Shown here in pieces: positions 31,709-40,388 of a DNA stretch of 64,000 nt. This DNA is from Sphingorhabdus pulchriflava (GTDB taxonomy: Bacteria; Pseudomonadota; Alphaproteobacteria; Sphingomonadales; Sphingomonadaceae), in contig NZ_QRGP01000001.1 in assembly GCF_003367235.1 (NCBI RefSeq), positions 124,001 through 188,000 on the forward strand, read 5' to 3'. Under the pieces are notes generated by a model. The model ran no database searches, was not told the DNA's origin, and saw only the letters and a program-made list of their open reading frames with translations. The first letter of the stretch is position 1, and every line of letters begins with the position of its first letter. The position numbers and the translations under genes are program-made.

Positions 31709-33214
31709 TCAGAGCGCCAGTTTCAACTGGTCGGCCTTCACACCCGCACGCTTGCGGTCGGCGGTGCGTTTGCGGCTGCCATGTTTCTGGACCACCGCTT
31801 TGGCCTCGGCGCGCGCTTCGGGCTTGCGGCGTAGCGCATAAATCGCATCCTTGGCGAACTTGGCCGCAGCCGCATGGTCGACGATTCGATCTGGATAATC
31901 GGGGCACAGTCGCTCCCTGTCCTCCTCCGTCAGTTTCCATGGTTCGTGCAGCCAGGCATCGGGCACATCCGCCAGTTCGGGCAGCCAACGGCGGATGAAG
32001 ACGCCCGTCGGGTCCTGGTCATATCCCTGCTTCACCGGGGAATAGATGCGTATGGTGTTGATACCCGTCTCGCCCGCCTGCATCTGGCATTGCGGCCAGT
32101 GGATGCCGGGTTCGTAATCGATGAATTTGCGCGCGAGCACGAGGCCGCTTTCCTGCCAGTGCAACCACAGATCGTAGCTCGCAAAACTCATGAGCATCGC
32201 GCGCATGCGGAAATTGATCCAGCCGGTGGCGTTCAGATAACGCATGGCGGCGTCGATGAAGGGATAGCCGGTGCGGCCTTCGCTCCACGCCGCCAATTTG
32301 GCTGCATCAGCCGGACGCGGACGCAGCCCGTCATAGATGCGCGCCATCGGGCGATATTCGGCCTCGGGCTCGCTTTCGAGTTTCTGGATGAAATGGCAGT
32401 GCCAGTGCAACCGCGCGATGAAGCTGCGCAGCGATTGCCGCCACGCCTTTTCCGATAGAGGCAGTTCACGATAGCGCGCCTGCGCCGCTTGCAGGGTTTC
32501 GCGGATCGAGAGCGAACCATAGGCCAGATGCCATGACAATCGCGAGCAAGCGGTTTCCCCACTAAGTGGCGACGACATTTCGCGGGTATAATGTTCGCCG
32601 CGTTCGTGCAGGAAGCTGTGCAGCGTGGCGAGGGCTTGAGCACGGCCAGCCAGGGGAACCACTTGCACGCCGTCTTCTGTCAGACCCAGTTCTGCTGCGT
32701 CCGGCAGATTATCGGTCACGCTCCGCTCCCACATCAACAATGGGGGGACAGGTTGCGCTGGCATCGCCATCATCCGGTCCCAAGCCTGCGCCCAGCGATC
32801 GCGGTTGACCTTTCGCCCGCGCCAGACGCCGAACTGCCGGTTTTCCTCGAACGCGATACCCTCTGTCTTGCACCAGCGACGGACGGCCTTGTCGCGATCA
32901 AAGGTCCATTCGTTACCGGTTTCCTCATGCGCGCGCAGCACGAAGGGGCCGTGTTCGGCCTTGATTGCGGACAGCACACTCACCGCGTCTCCGACCCGGA
33001 TGCAAAGCCGCCCGCCCTTTGCGGCTATGGCCTCGCCCAGATCGGTGATGCAGGCCCGCCAGAAATTCCATTGCCGTGCCGAAACATCGGGCTGCCGCCA
33101 ATAATCGGGTTCGACGATAACCAGCGGCAAGATACGGTCGCGGATCGCCGCCGCGCACAAGGCCGCATGATCCTCCAGCCGCAAATCGCGTTTGAACCAG
33201 ACGACCTGCAGCAT
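31709..33214 (-). CDS. phr: cryptochrome/deoxyribodipyrimidine photolyase family protein
   Basis: 501 residues. N-terminal Rossmann antenna domain (V-V-W-F-K-R-D-L-R-L-E-D-H). C-terminal FAD domain with T-G-Y-P-F-I-D-A-A-M-R, L-N-A-T-G-W-I-N-F-R-M-R and D-Y-E-P-G-I-H-W-P-Q. This is the class I layout with light-dependent repair of pyrimidine dimers as the likely role; a cryptochrome-like sensor is possible. ATG at 33214 lies just after the SDR stop (33216-33218). Operon order: SDR, photolyase, DUF2256. Confidence 0.9.
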   Translation of the reverse strand: MLQVVWFKRDLRLEDHAALCAAAIRDRILPLVIVEPDYWRQPDVSARQWNFWRACITDLGEAIAAKGGRLCIRVGDAVSVLSAIKAEHGPFVLRAHEETGNEWTFDRDKAVRRWCKTEGIAFEENRQFGVWRGRKVNRDRWAQAWDRMMAMPAQPVPPLLMWERSVTDNLPDAAELGLTEDGVQVVPLAGRAQALATLHSFLHERGEHYTREMSSPLSGETACSRLSWHLAYGSLSIRETLQAAQARYRELPLSEKAWRQSLRSFIARLHWHCHFIQKLESEPEAEYRPMARIYDGLRPRPADAAKLAAWSEGRTGYPFIDAAMRYLNATGWINFRMRAMLMSFASYDLWLHWQESGLVLARKFIDYEPGIHWPQCQMQAGETGINTIRIYSPVKQGYDQDPTGVFIRRWLPELADVPDAWLHEPWKLTEEDRERLCPDYPDRIVDHAAAAKFAKDAIYALRRKPEARAEAKAVVQKHGSRKRTADRKRAGVKADQLKLAL

Positions 33215-33215
33215 G

Positions 33216-33941
33216 TCAGAAGGCGATCCTCTCGCCATCCCATGCGAACAGGTGGCCGCTCTCTTCGGGGGTCAGCCCGGCCAGCACGTCGAGCATCCGC
33301 CCCGCAGCATAATCCGGGGTGAACAATTTGTTTTCCGCTACCCCGCGCTGGAATGGCTGCGACAGCGCAGTGTCAGCAGTGCCGGGGTGCAGCGCGACGA
33401 TGATCGCCTGAGGATGGGTGCGCGCCATTTCGATGGCGAAGTTGCGCACGATCATATTGAGCGCCGCTTTGGATGCCCGATATGCATGCCAACCGCCCAG
33501 CCGGTTATCTGAGATTGAACCGACGCGGGCGGAAAGGACCGCAAAGACGCTGCGCCGATCTTTAGGCAGGCGGGGTAGCAGATGCTTTCCAATCAACGCG
33601 GGGCCGATTGTATTGACCGCAAAGGCGGCTGCATACGCCTCCGGCGTTTGTATTTTCAGGCTCTTTTCGGGCTGGATACTGGCCGAATGCAACATACCGG
33701 TGGCGACAATCGCCAGATCCGGAGAACCGATGGTGATGGCCGCATCAGCGATGCTCGCTTCATCGTTCAGGTCGAAAGCGAAAGGCCGAACTTTTGGGTT
33801 GCCATCGATGTTCGAACGCGCTCCCGCATGAACACAGGCTATTTCCGGTTGGGCTTGCAACTGGCGAACAAACGCCGCGCCGATACCGCCGCTTGCTCCA
33901 AAAATGCAGGCATTCAGACCTGGTGCGGGCGGTAAGTGCAT
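33216..33941 (-). CDS. short-chain dehydrogenase/reductase, CsgA-like
   Basis: 241 residues from ATG 33941. G-A-S-G-G-I-G nucleotide-binding loop near residue 13, a D in F-D-L-N-D-E, and the catalytic Y-R-A-S-K (Y-x-x-x-K). W-H-A-Y-R-A-S-K-A-A-L-N and L-H-P-G-T are typical of the CsgA-like group found beside photolyases. An upstream TTG at 34010 has a good GGAGGT at the right distance and would add 23 residues; the start is therefore uncertain. First gene of the SDR-photolyase-DUF2256 operon. Confidence 0.85.
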   Translation of the reverse strand: MHLPPAPGLNACIFGASGGIGAAFVRQLQAQPEIACVHAGARSNIDGNPKVRPFAFDLNDEASIADAAITIGSPDLAIVATGMLHSASIQPEKSLKIQTPEAYAAAFAVNTIGPALIGKHLLPRLPKDRRSVFAVLSARVGSISDNRLGGWHAYRASKAALNMIVRNFAIEMARTHPQAIIVALHPGTADTALSQPFQRGVAENKLFTPDYAAGRMLDVLAGLTPEESGHLFAWDGERIAF

Positions 33942-34087
33942 CGGATGCAGATGTCGTACCACGTCGCGCACGGCAATTCGGGAGAAACGCTGTGGATGCG
34001 ATAAAAGCAACTACCTCCGATTAGCATTGGATAAGCCGCGCCTTGCGGGCTAATCCGGTTCGAAACCAATGAAAGTGAGTTACTTCA

Positions 34088-34588
34088 ATGCGAAACGTCG
34101 AACGTTTGACTGCCGCCATTCTCATGTTCGGTTCGCTTGCCGGGCCCCTTGCCGCTGCCAGAATCTCCCTCTTGCCCAATGCGGTCCAAGGCATCTGGAT
34201 GACCGATGACGGCGAAGGGCGCGCACAGTGCAAGGCGTATTTGGCCGCAATGCAGGCAGACAATGAAGATGCTTATATGCAGCTTGTCGGCGCCGAAGTC
34301 ATCAGCGCCAATATGCTGCACAGCTATGCCGAATATGGTGAAGGCAATTTCTATCAGCCAAAGCGGATCGAAAAACTCGGTAAACAGGTTTGGCGGATTA
34401 CCGCTGCGGTCGGAATAGACGGCTCACCCGAAGGGCAAGACAGCGGGACAGCCAAATTCAAACTGTCGCTGATCCGCAGCAAATTGAAATGGGATATGGA
34501 ATCGTTCGACGGTAAACCGGTCGATAGCTGGGATGCGCATCTCTATTTCCGTTGCACCGCAGTGCCGACCGGAATGTACGCCAGCTGA
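34088..34588 (+). CDS. exported hypothetical protein, 166 aa
   Basis: Signal peptide (basic start, hydrophobic A-I-L-M-F-G-S-L-A-G-P-L-A-A-A). The mature part begins L-P-N-A-V-Q-G-I-W-M-T-D-D, the opening seen in several small envelope proteins of this order. Two cysteines (A-Q-C-K-A, F-R-C-T-A) probably pair. No family name is certain. Divergent from the SDR gene and convergent with the HNH gene. Confidence 0.7.
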   Translation: MRNVERLTAAILMFGSLAGPLAAARISLLPNAVQGIWMTDDGEGRAQCKAYLAAMQADNEDAYMQLVGAEVISANMLHSYAEYGEGNFYQPKRIEKLGKQVWRITAAVGIDGSPEGQDSGTAKFKLSLIRSKLKWDMESFDGKPVDSWDAHLYFRCTAVPTGMYAS

Positions 34589-34610
34589 GCCTGTCGCTCA
34601 GGCTTCCAGC
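34584..34610. terminator. hairpin between convergent genes
   Basis: AGCCTG (34588-34593) pairs with CAGGCT (34599-34604) around a 5-base loop, with outer GCTG/CAGC pairs. It spans the stop codons of both convergent genes. No T run, so termination is uncertain. Confidence 0.4.
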
Positions 34611-35182
34611 TCAATGTCCCAATAGAGCCAGTCGCGCCAGCTATCGTGAAGATAATTGGGTGGGAAGCCGCGGCCGCGATCCTGCAATTGCCAGCTGGTC
34701 GGGCGGATCGCCGCCATGCGTAGCTGCATATGTGCCTGCGCAGGTGTGCGCCCGCCTTTTTTCAGGTTGCACGGCAGGCAAGCGGTGGTGACATTTTCCC
34801 AACTTGTCCGCCCGCCCAGACGGCGCGGGACGATATGATCAAAGGTCAAATTGTCAGTGCAGCCGCAATATTGGCACTCAAACTTGTCGCGTAAAAACAG
34901 GTTGAACCGGGTGAAGGCCGGATGCTCGCTGGGCTTCACATATTGGCGCAGCGCAATGACCGAGGGGATCTGCATGTCACGGCTTGGGCTGTGAACATGG
35001 CGTTCATAGCTGGCGACGATATCGACCTTTTCGAGGAACACCGCCTTGATCGCGGTTTGCCAGGGCCAGAGGCTCAATGGATAATAGCTGAGCGGGGTAT
35101 AGTCAGCGTTCAGGACAAGCGCAGGACAATTATCGGGATGTCGTGCCCGCTCTGCAGCTTGGAATGATCCGGCGTGGTACAT
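34598..35182 (-). CDS. HNH endonuclease family protein
   Basis: 194 residues. The HNH core is clear: C-Q-Y-C-G then D-H-I-V-P-R-R-L-G-G, W-E-N-V-T-T-A-C-L-P-C-N. Two C-x-x-C pairs bind zinc and the His-Asn residues form the beta-beta-alpha metal site. The N-terminal half (Y-T-P-L-S-Y-Y-P-L-S-L-W-P-W-Q) is conserved in this family, which is widespread as a chromosomal single gene. The DNA target is unknown. No methyltransferase neighbour. Confidence 0.88.
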   Translation of the reverse strand: MYHAGSFQAAERARHPDNCPALVLNADYTPLSYYPLSLWPWQTAIKAVFLEKVDIVASYERHVHSPSRDMQIPSVIALRQYVKPSEHPAFTRFNLFLRDKFECQYCGCTDNLTFDHIVPRRLGGRTSWENVTTACLPCNLKKGGRTPAQAHMQLRMAAIRPTSWQLQDRGRGFPPNYLHDSWRDWLYWDIELEA

Positions 35183-35294
35183 GCCTCGAACCCTCTCCCC
35201 ATGCTTTTAACACTGTTTCTTCCCTCTCCCAAGGAAGTTACAGCATTTTGACATAAGGCAGATTATGGCGGCATAAATTGACGTCAAGGGGGCA

Positions 35295-36200
35295 ATGGAC
35301 ACCATATATGGTAATTCTGTGGGTAAAATAGCAGGCATTACATTTGCACCACAGCAGGTCGTGGCCACCCGCTTTGCACCCAGCCCCAACGGTCGGTTGC
35401 ATGTCGGCCATGCCTTTTCGGCGATGTGCGCGCATGATTTTGCCCGTGCCTTTGGCGGCAAATTCCTGCTGCGGATTGAGGATATCGACGGCACCCGCAG
35501 CCGGGCGGAGCATGTCGCCGCGATCATCGAGGATATGCAGTGGCTTGGATTGCAGCATGACGGGGAGGTGATTTACCAGTCCCAGCGGATTGGCGCCTAT
35601 GCGGCCGCGCTGGAACAGTTGAAGGCAATGGGGCTGGTCTATCGCTGCTGGTGCACCCGCAGTGAAATTGCCGAAGCGCTGAAGCATAAACCGGTGCGTC
35701 ATGGCCCCGACGGCCCGGTCTATCCAGGAACGTGCCGGGGCAGACGCCACGGGCAGGGCGACTTTTGCTGGCGGCTCGATATGGCGGCTGCAGTCGGGCA
35801 AACAGGCCCACTAAGCTGGACCGATCTGGTCGCCGGGCCGCAGCAGGCAGACCCCATGCAGTTCGGCGATGTCATAGTGTGGCGCAAGGATGCACCCGCC
35901 AGTTACCATTTGGCGGCAACGCTCGATGATGCTGCGGATGGTATCAGCCATGTGGTGCGCGGGCTGGACCTGTTTGCCTATACGACAATCCACCGCATTT
36001 TGCAGGCGCTGCTCGCGCTGGCAGAACCCCTCTACTGGCATCATCCCCTGCTGCTGGATGAAAAAGGCGAAAAGCTGGCAAAGTCGCGTTTGTCGCAACC
36101 GCTTGCCGAATTGCGCGCAGAGGGCATTTCCGGTATCGCGCTGATTGAGCAAGTGCGGCAAGGAAAGCTTCCGCTTGGCATCGCCCGGTCCAACGCCTAG
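35295..36200 (+). CDS. gluQ: tRNA glutamyl-Q(34) synthetase
   Basis: 301 residues, a truncated glutamyl-tRNA synthetase lacking the anticodon domain. It attaches glutamate to queuosine in the anticodon of tRNA-Asp. R-F-A-P-S-P-N-G-R-L-H-V-G-H holds the HIGH-type motif and K-L-A-K-S-R the KMSKS-type motif. A zinc site is indicated by C-W-C-T-R-S and Y-P-G-T-C-R. Start at ATG 35295 after a GGGGG run. The HIG1-type gene follows after 56 bases. Confidence 0.93.
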   Translation: MDTIYGNSVGKIAGITFAPQQVVATRFAPSPNGRLHVGHAFSAMCAHDFARAFGGKFLLRIEDIDGTRSRAEHVAAIIEDMQWLGLQHDGEVIYQSQRIGAYAAALEQLKAMGLVYRCWCTRSEIAEALKHKPVRHGPDGPVYPGTCRGRRHGQGDFCWRLDMAAAVGQTGPLSWTDLVAGPQQADPMQFGDVIVWRKDAPASYHLAATLDDAADGISHVVRGLDLFAYTTIHRILQALLALAEPLYWHHPLLLDEKGEKLAKSRLSQPLAELRAEGISGIALIEQVRQGKLPLGIARSNA

Positions 36201-36256
36201 ATGCAACCCGCCGCGCCGAAACGATATAGCGACAGCGCAAACCAAGGATAAAGACA

Positions 36257-36487
36257 ATGGCCGCCTTACTTATCATCGCCCTGATCATCGTTATGGGATT
36301 TGTGGTTTATTCGGTCGTTCGCGGACTTCAGGCCTTTGCCAAGATGGATCCGAACGATGTCGACGAAAACGGCATTCCCCGTTCGCTTGGCAAACAGAAT
36401 CAAATGATGTTCGCGCGCGTCAAATATCAGGCGATAGCTGTCGCTCTGGTCGCGATTATCGTCATTGGCGGGGCGTTCGCGAACTAA
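36257..36487 (+). CDS. HIG1-domain twin transmembrane helix protein
   Basis: 76 residues with two hydrophobic helices (about 4-21 and 57-73) joined by a polar loop. The second is preceded by M-M-F-A-R-V-K-Y-Q-A, which matches the hypoxia-induced (HIG1) domain family. In alphaproteobacteria such proteins are usually encoded just before the cobalamin adenosyltransferase, as here. The function in bacteria is not settled; respiratory complex association is suspected. Confidence 0.85.
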   Translation: MAALLIIALIIVMGFVVYSVVRGLQAFAKMDPNDVDENGIPRSLGKQNQMMFARVKYQAIAVALVAIIVIGGAFAN

Positions 36488-36497
36488 AGCCGCCGGG

Positions 36498-37079
36498 ATG
36501 GTCAAGCTCAACAAGATTTACACACGCACCGGTGACAACGGTACAACCGGGCTTGTAGATGGCTCGCGCCGGTCAAAGGCCGATGCGCGGATGCACGCAA
36601 TTGGCGAAGTCGACGAAGCCAACAGCGCGCTTGGCATTGCCATCGCCGCATTGGAGCGCGGCGGCGGAGAAGCGCAACTGGTCTCGGGATTGCGCCGCAT
36701 TCAGAACGACCTGTTTGATTTGGGCGCCGACATCGCAACCCCGGGGGATGATTTCACGCCGGGAGAAATGACGCTGCGTATCGTTCTAGCGCAGATCGAC
36801 TGGCTGGAAGCGGCGATTGATGCCGCCAATGAGCAACTCCCTGCACTGACCAGCTTCATCCTTCCAGGCGGCAGCGAGGCAGCGGCGGCGATGCATCTGG
36901 CGCGTGCGGTCACACGCCGGGCCGAACGGGCGCTGGTATCGGCGGCGGCTGGTGAGGCCATCAATCCGCTGGCGACGACCTATCTCAACCGGTTGTCCGA
37001 CTATCTGTTTGTACTCTGCCGTCTGATCAACAAGGATCGGGGCGGTGACATATTGTGGGTGCCTGGCGCGTCGCGTTAG
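36498..37079 (+). CDS. cob(I)alamin adenosyltransferase, PduO type
   Basis: 193 residues. It makes adenosylcobalamin from ATP and reduced cobalamin. N-terminal nucleotide-binding stretch T-R-T-G-D-N-G-T-T-G-L, then E-V-D-E-A-N-S-A-L-G and R-R-A-E-R-A-L in the five-helix bundle. Y-L-N-R-L-S-D-Y-L-F is also conserved. Start at ATG 36498, 10 bases after the HIG1 stop, so one operon. No other cobalamin gene is in the window. Confidence 0.92.
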   Translation: MVKLNKIYTRTGDNGTTGLVDGSRRSKADARMHAIGEVDEANSALGIAIAALERGGGEAQLVSGLRRIQNDLFDLGADIATPGDDFTPGEMTLRIVLAQIDWLEAAIDAANEQLPALTSFILPGGSEAAAAMHLARAVTRRAERALVSAAAGEAINPLATTYLNRLSDYLFVLCRLINKDRGGDILWVPGASR

Positions 37080-37085
37080 AGCCTA

Positions 37086-37952
37086 TCACGCGCCTGCCTG
37101 CTGTCGCGTTCGCCCGCAGGGCCCAAGCGAATCCATGACAAACCGATAGTCCGCCTGTGCTCGCCCGATGTCGGCGGCATTGCCGCTTTCCACCAGCTTG
37201 GCGTCGAGCGCCCGCGGCAGACTGCATGCCAGTCGATACCACAGCAGCGTGTTGCGCGCCGGGGCGATGGCCGATTCATCGATAACATCGCCGGTGGAGA
37301 CGGCCCAGCGCTTGGCCTGGCCCGGGCGGCTCAGGATAGAAATAGAGATGGGCTGCCCGTTGCTGGTGCGCAGGAATATCTGGGTTTCACCTTCCCCCAG
37401 GATCGAGCCCTGGCTGTGAAATGCGCCGGTTATCGCATTTATCGCTTGCGGTGCCTCCAACTGGACGGCTTCGCGGGTTATCGCGCGCAATATAGCGTCA
37501 TTTTCCGCGCTCCATTCGACCAGCGCGTCAGGCCGTGCGAGCCGCAATTCGCCGGGACGACCGGCAACTTTGGATCCCAACAGGAAATAACGACGCTTTT
37601 GCAGCTTGGGTATTTTGCCTTTGGCGTCCTTGGGTATGTCGAGAAGGAAGCGGGCTTGCGCGGCAAATCCGTCGCTGCCCCGGATTAGCGACGCGACGTC
37701 AGCTACTACCAATACGCGCTGCAGCGTAACCGGGACGCCGACGGTCTGGGTTTCAGGCAGTTTTGTAACCTTGCGTATCTGGGCATCAAGAATCAGCGGT
37801 GACTGAACCACCAGATCGGCGACATCGGCATAGGAACCGCCTTGGGCAGGAACGGCAAAAGCCGAACTGACGGTGTTTTGGGCCGATAACTGCGGTGTCG
37901 ACAACAGCAAGGCACAGGCCGTCGCCACTTTGATGGTTATCGCTGTCTTCAC
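37086..37952 (-). CDS. exported hypothetical protein, 288 aa
   Basis: GTG start with AAGGA 8 bases upstream; a TTG at 37970 is less likely. A signal peptide ends L-S-A-Q. The mature protein begins with a Gly/Ser/Ala-rich region and has D-L-V-V-Q-S-P-L-I-L-D-A-Q-I, a pattern of small periplasmic domains. Cysteines occur only near the end (L-A-C-S-L-P, L-G-P-C-G-R). Not recognised. Convergent with the adenosyltransferase, 7 bases apart. Confidence 0.7.
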   Translation of the reverse strand: MKTAITIKVATACALLLSTPQLSAQNTVSSAFAVPAQGGSYADVADLVVQSPLILDAQIRKVTKLPETQTVGVPVTLQRVLVVADVASLIRGSDGFAAQARFLLDIPKDAKGKIPKLQKRRYFLLGSKVAGRPGELRLARPDALVEWSAENDAILRAITREAVQLEAPQAINAITGAFHSQGSILGEGETQIFLRTSNGQPISISILSRPGQAKRWAVSTGDVIDESAIAPARNTLLWYRLACSLPRALDAKLVESGNAADIGRAQADYRFVMDSLGPCGRTRQQAGA

Positions 37953-38211
37953 CTTGGGATTCCTTCGCAAATTGGCTCAACGCACGCTGCGATGACATTC
38001 CTATTCATCGCTTTGAACTGGGGCAAGGCCGATGAATTGCGGATTAATCGCAGAATCCGGATTGCCTGCGCTTTTGGGCCTCGCTAAGACGATGGCGGAA
38101 TCAGCCGTTAAAAAAGATTTCAATAGCGCTGACCAGTTGGGTGGCTTCTAGTTTTGTGACGCTTGCCGAGCGGTCCGCGCGTTTTGGGGAAAGTAGGAGA
38201 GTAGTTTCCGC
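37953..38211. other. intergenic region upstream of tonB
   Basis: 259 bases between divergent genes, so it must hold the tonB promoter. I see an AAAGTAGGAGAG ribosome site just before tonB and no clear operator or hairpin. Confidence 0.4.
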
Positions 38212-38871
38212 ATGGCATATGCTGATCAAGATGGAATGAGTTCGAGCCGCCTGGTCTCGATCATCATCGTCGCGCTCCTTCACGCTTTCCTTGGCTATGC
38301 GTTGGTTACCGGTCTTGCTTATGAGGCGGTACAACAGGTCAAGGCAAAGCTGAACGTCGTCGACGTGAAGGAAGAAGAACCACCTGAAGAGGAACCGCCG
38401 CCAGAGCCGGAAAAGCAGATCGAGCCGCCCGTCGTCTCGCCGCCGCCGCTCGTGACAACGGTTACGCCTCCCCCGACCGTACGGACTGTGGACACACCTC
38501 CACCGGCCGCGCCGATCGTGCCGACTGCAGCTCCGCCTGCGCCTGCCGCTCCGCCACCGCCTCCGCCGGTCGCCAAGCGCCCGAACCCGATTCCAAAGGG
38601 TAATCCGGGCAACTGGGCGAATACCAACGACTATCCGTCGCGTGCTTTGCAGCAGGAACGCGAAGGTACTACCGGCTTCCGCGTAACCGTGGGTCCAGAT
38701 GGTCGTGTGCAATCTTGCTCGATCACGTCTTCCAGCGGCCATGCCGATCTTGACGATGCGACCTGCAAGAACATCCAGCGTCGTGGCCGCTTTGATCCAG
38801 CACTGGATAGCAGTGGTAATCCCACATCGGGTTCGTGGTCCAGCCGCGTCCGTTGGCAGATACCGAAGTAA
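38212..38871 (+). CDS. tonB: TonB energy transducer
   Basis: 219 residues. One N-terminal membrane helix (about 14-35), then a long Pro/Glu periplasmic spacer (E-E-E-P-P-E-E-E-P-P-P-E-P-E, later P-P-P-P-P-P) and a C-terminal TonB domain (G-F-R-V-T-V-G-P-D-G-R-V). Two cysteines in the C-terminal domain may pair. It transmits proton-motive energy from ExbB/ExbD to outer-membrane receptors. Followed by exbB and two exbD genes on the same strand. Confidence 0.92.
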   Translation: MAYADQDGMSSSRLVSIIIVALLHAFLGYALVTGLAYEAVQQVKAKLNVVDVKEEEPPEEEPPPEPEKQIEPPVVSPPPLVTTVTPPPTVRTVDTPPPAAPIVPTAAPPAPAAPPPPPPVAKRPNPIPKGNPGNWANTNDYPSRALQQEREGTTGFRVTVGPDGRVQSCSITSSSGHADLDDATCKNIQRRGRFDPALDSSGNPTSGSWSSRVRWQIPK

Positions 38872-38948
38872 TTTCTGGCCCGGCGACTGGGAGCACTGAC
38901 GCCGGGTGTTCTATGACCTTAGATTTTTGAATTTGAGAGGAAGTACAA

Positions 38949-39716
38949 ATGTCGATTGCAATTCTCACTGCAGCCGCTGCTAACGAAGCCGCCGCCGCAC
39001 AAAAATTCGGCCTCATCCCCGCACTGAACGAAGGCGGCCCTATTAGCTGGGCAATCTTCAGCGTGATGGTGATCATGTCAGTTTTCTCGTTCTACATCAT
39101 GTTCACCAAGCTTATCGAGCAGCAGAAGGTTTTGAACCAGGCCAAGCAGGTGAAAGCCGGTTTCTGGCGCGCCAACAGCCTGGAAGAAGGCGCTGCCAAG
39201 CTTGACAAGAACAGCGCATTCCGCCAGCTCGTCGACGACGGCATCTCGGCGCAGAAGCAGCATGGCCTGCTGACCGATCCCGTTGAAGCCCATGACTGGC
39301 TGCACGGCGCGATGTCGCGTTCAGAAGAATCGATCAACAACAAGCTTTCGGGCGGCCTTGCCTTCCTCGCGACCGTGGGCGCGACCGCTCCGTTCGTGGG
39401 TCTGCTCGGTACCGTTATCGGCATCTACTCGGCGCTGATTAAAATCGGTATCGCTGGTCAGGCCGACATCGGCAAGATCGCCGGTCCGGTTGGTGAAGCT
39501 CTGATCATGACCGCCATCGGTCTGTTCGTCGCTGTTCCTGCGGTGCTTGCCTATAACTGGCTGCAGGCGCGTAACAAGACCATCGCCCGTAGCCTGGCAT
39601 CGTTCTCGAACGACGTTCTCGGCTACATCACTTCGGGCGGCAAGGTGAAGCCTGCAGTTTCGGCTGCACCGGCTGCCAAGCCTGCTGCTGCTCCGGCCGC
39701 TGCTGTAAAGAAGTAA
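38949..39716 (+). CDS. exbB: MotA/TolQ/ExbB proton channel protein
   Basis: 255 residues. Three membrane helices: one near residues 38-58 and a pair near 135-160 and 180-205, with the conserved F-L-A-T-V-G-A-T-A-P-F-V-G-L-L-G-T-V signature. The Ala/Lys/Pro-rich C-terminal tail (K-P-A-A-A-P-A-A-A) is longer than in E. coli ExbB. It forms the channel that drives TonB together with ExbD. Confidence 0.92.
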   Translation: MSIAILTAAAANEAAAAQKFGLIPALNEGGPISWAIFSVMVIMSVFSFYIMFTKLIEQQKVLNQAKQVKAGFWRANSLEEGAAKLDKNSAFRQLVDDGISAQKQHGLLTDPVEAHDWLHGAMSRSEESINNKLSGGLAFLATVGATAPFVGLLGTVIGIYSALIKIGIAGQADIGKIAGPVGEALIMTAIGLFVAVPAVLAYNWLQARNKTIARSLASFSNDVLGYITSGGKVKPAVSAAPAAKPAAAPAAAVKK

Positions 39717-39813
39717 GGCGGGTCAGGGCCGCCCGTTACGGCGGCCCGCACCCCGTTTATAGCGCCAGTCCGAATGCTGGACTGGAATGCAAGCAGTCAG
39801 AGAGGAATAGTAA

Positions 39814-40359
39814 ATGGCAATCAGTTCTGGAGGCGGCGGCAATGACACGCCAATGTCAGACATCAACACGACACCGCTCGTGGACGTGATGCTGGTGCTT
39901 CTGATCGTCTTCCTTATCGCAATTCCGGTGGCCATCCAGACAGTCAAGATGGAGCTTCCGGTCGTTCAGTTCGAACCGACCAAGGCGAAGCGTGAAAATG
40001 TTTTGCTGTCGGTGACAACGACCGACGTAAGCGGTAATGAACCGGGATCAGATGCATATCAGGGTGCAAGCCCAAGCGGCGAATGCCGTATCTACTGGAA
40101 TGTGACGCCCGTCGATTCGACCGAATTGGTCGATCGTGCGGCGAAGCATCTGAAGCGTGAATTTGATGCACTGGGTGGTGAAGAAGCGGCGAAATCCGGC
40201 GCGATTACCCCCGACATGCTGCCCGAGGCCCATATTCGCGGTGACGTGAATACGCCTTATCGCTGCATTGGTGGTGCGATCTATTCGATGCAGATGGCGG
40301 GCTTTGCCCGTGTCGGCTTCATCTCTTCGCCTTTCCCGCCGCTCGATTCGGCCAAGTAA
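39814..40359 (+). CDS. exbD: ExbD/TolR biopolymer transport protein (first copy)
   Basis: 181 residues. The N-terminal helix with D-I-N-T-T-P-L-V-D-V-M-L-V-L-L-I-V-F contains the essential membrane Asp. The periplasmic part is longer than usual: an extra region with S-P-S-G-E-C-R-I-Y-W-N and a second Cys (P-Y-R-C-I-G), probably a disulfide, lies between the normal elements. A second ExbD follows 29 bases later; two-ExbD sets occur in Xanthomonas and sphingomonads. Confidence 0.9.
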   Translation: MAISSGGGGNDTPMSDINTTPLVDVMLVLLIVFLIAIPVAIQTVKMELPVVQFEPTKAKRENVLLSVTTTDVSGNEPGSDAYQGASPSGECRIYWNVTPVDSTELVDRAAKHLKREFDALGGEEAAKSGAITPDMLPEAHIRGDVNTPYRCIGGAIYSMQMAGFARVGFISSPFPPLDSAK

Positions 40360-40388
40360 GCCGATCCTAGTTTTAAGGAGCAAAAATC

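Noticed and set aside
33942-34010. TTG start at 34010 for the SDR beside the photolyase
   Set aside because: GGAGGT is well placed, but the added 23 residues do not look like SDR sequence; the ATG at 33941 fits the family. Left as an alternative.
36257-37079. Cobalamin biosynthesis operon
   Set aside because: Only the adenosyltransferase is present; the HIG1 gene is a common companion and no corrin-ring genes are seen.
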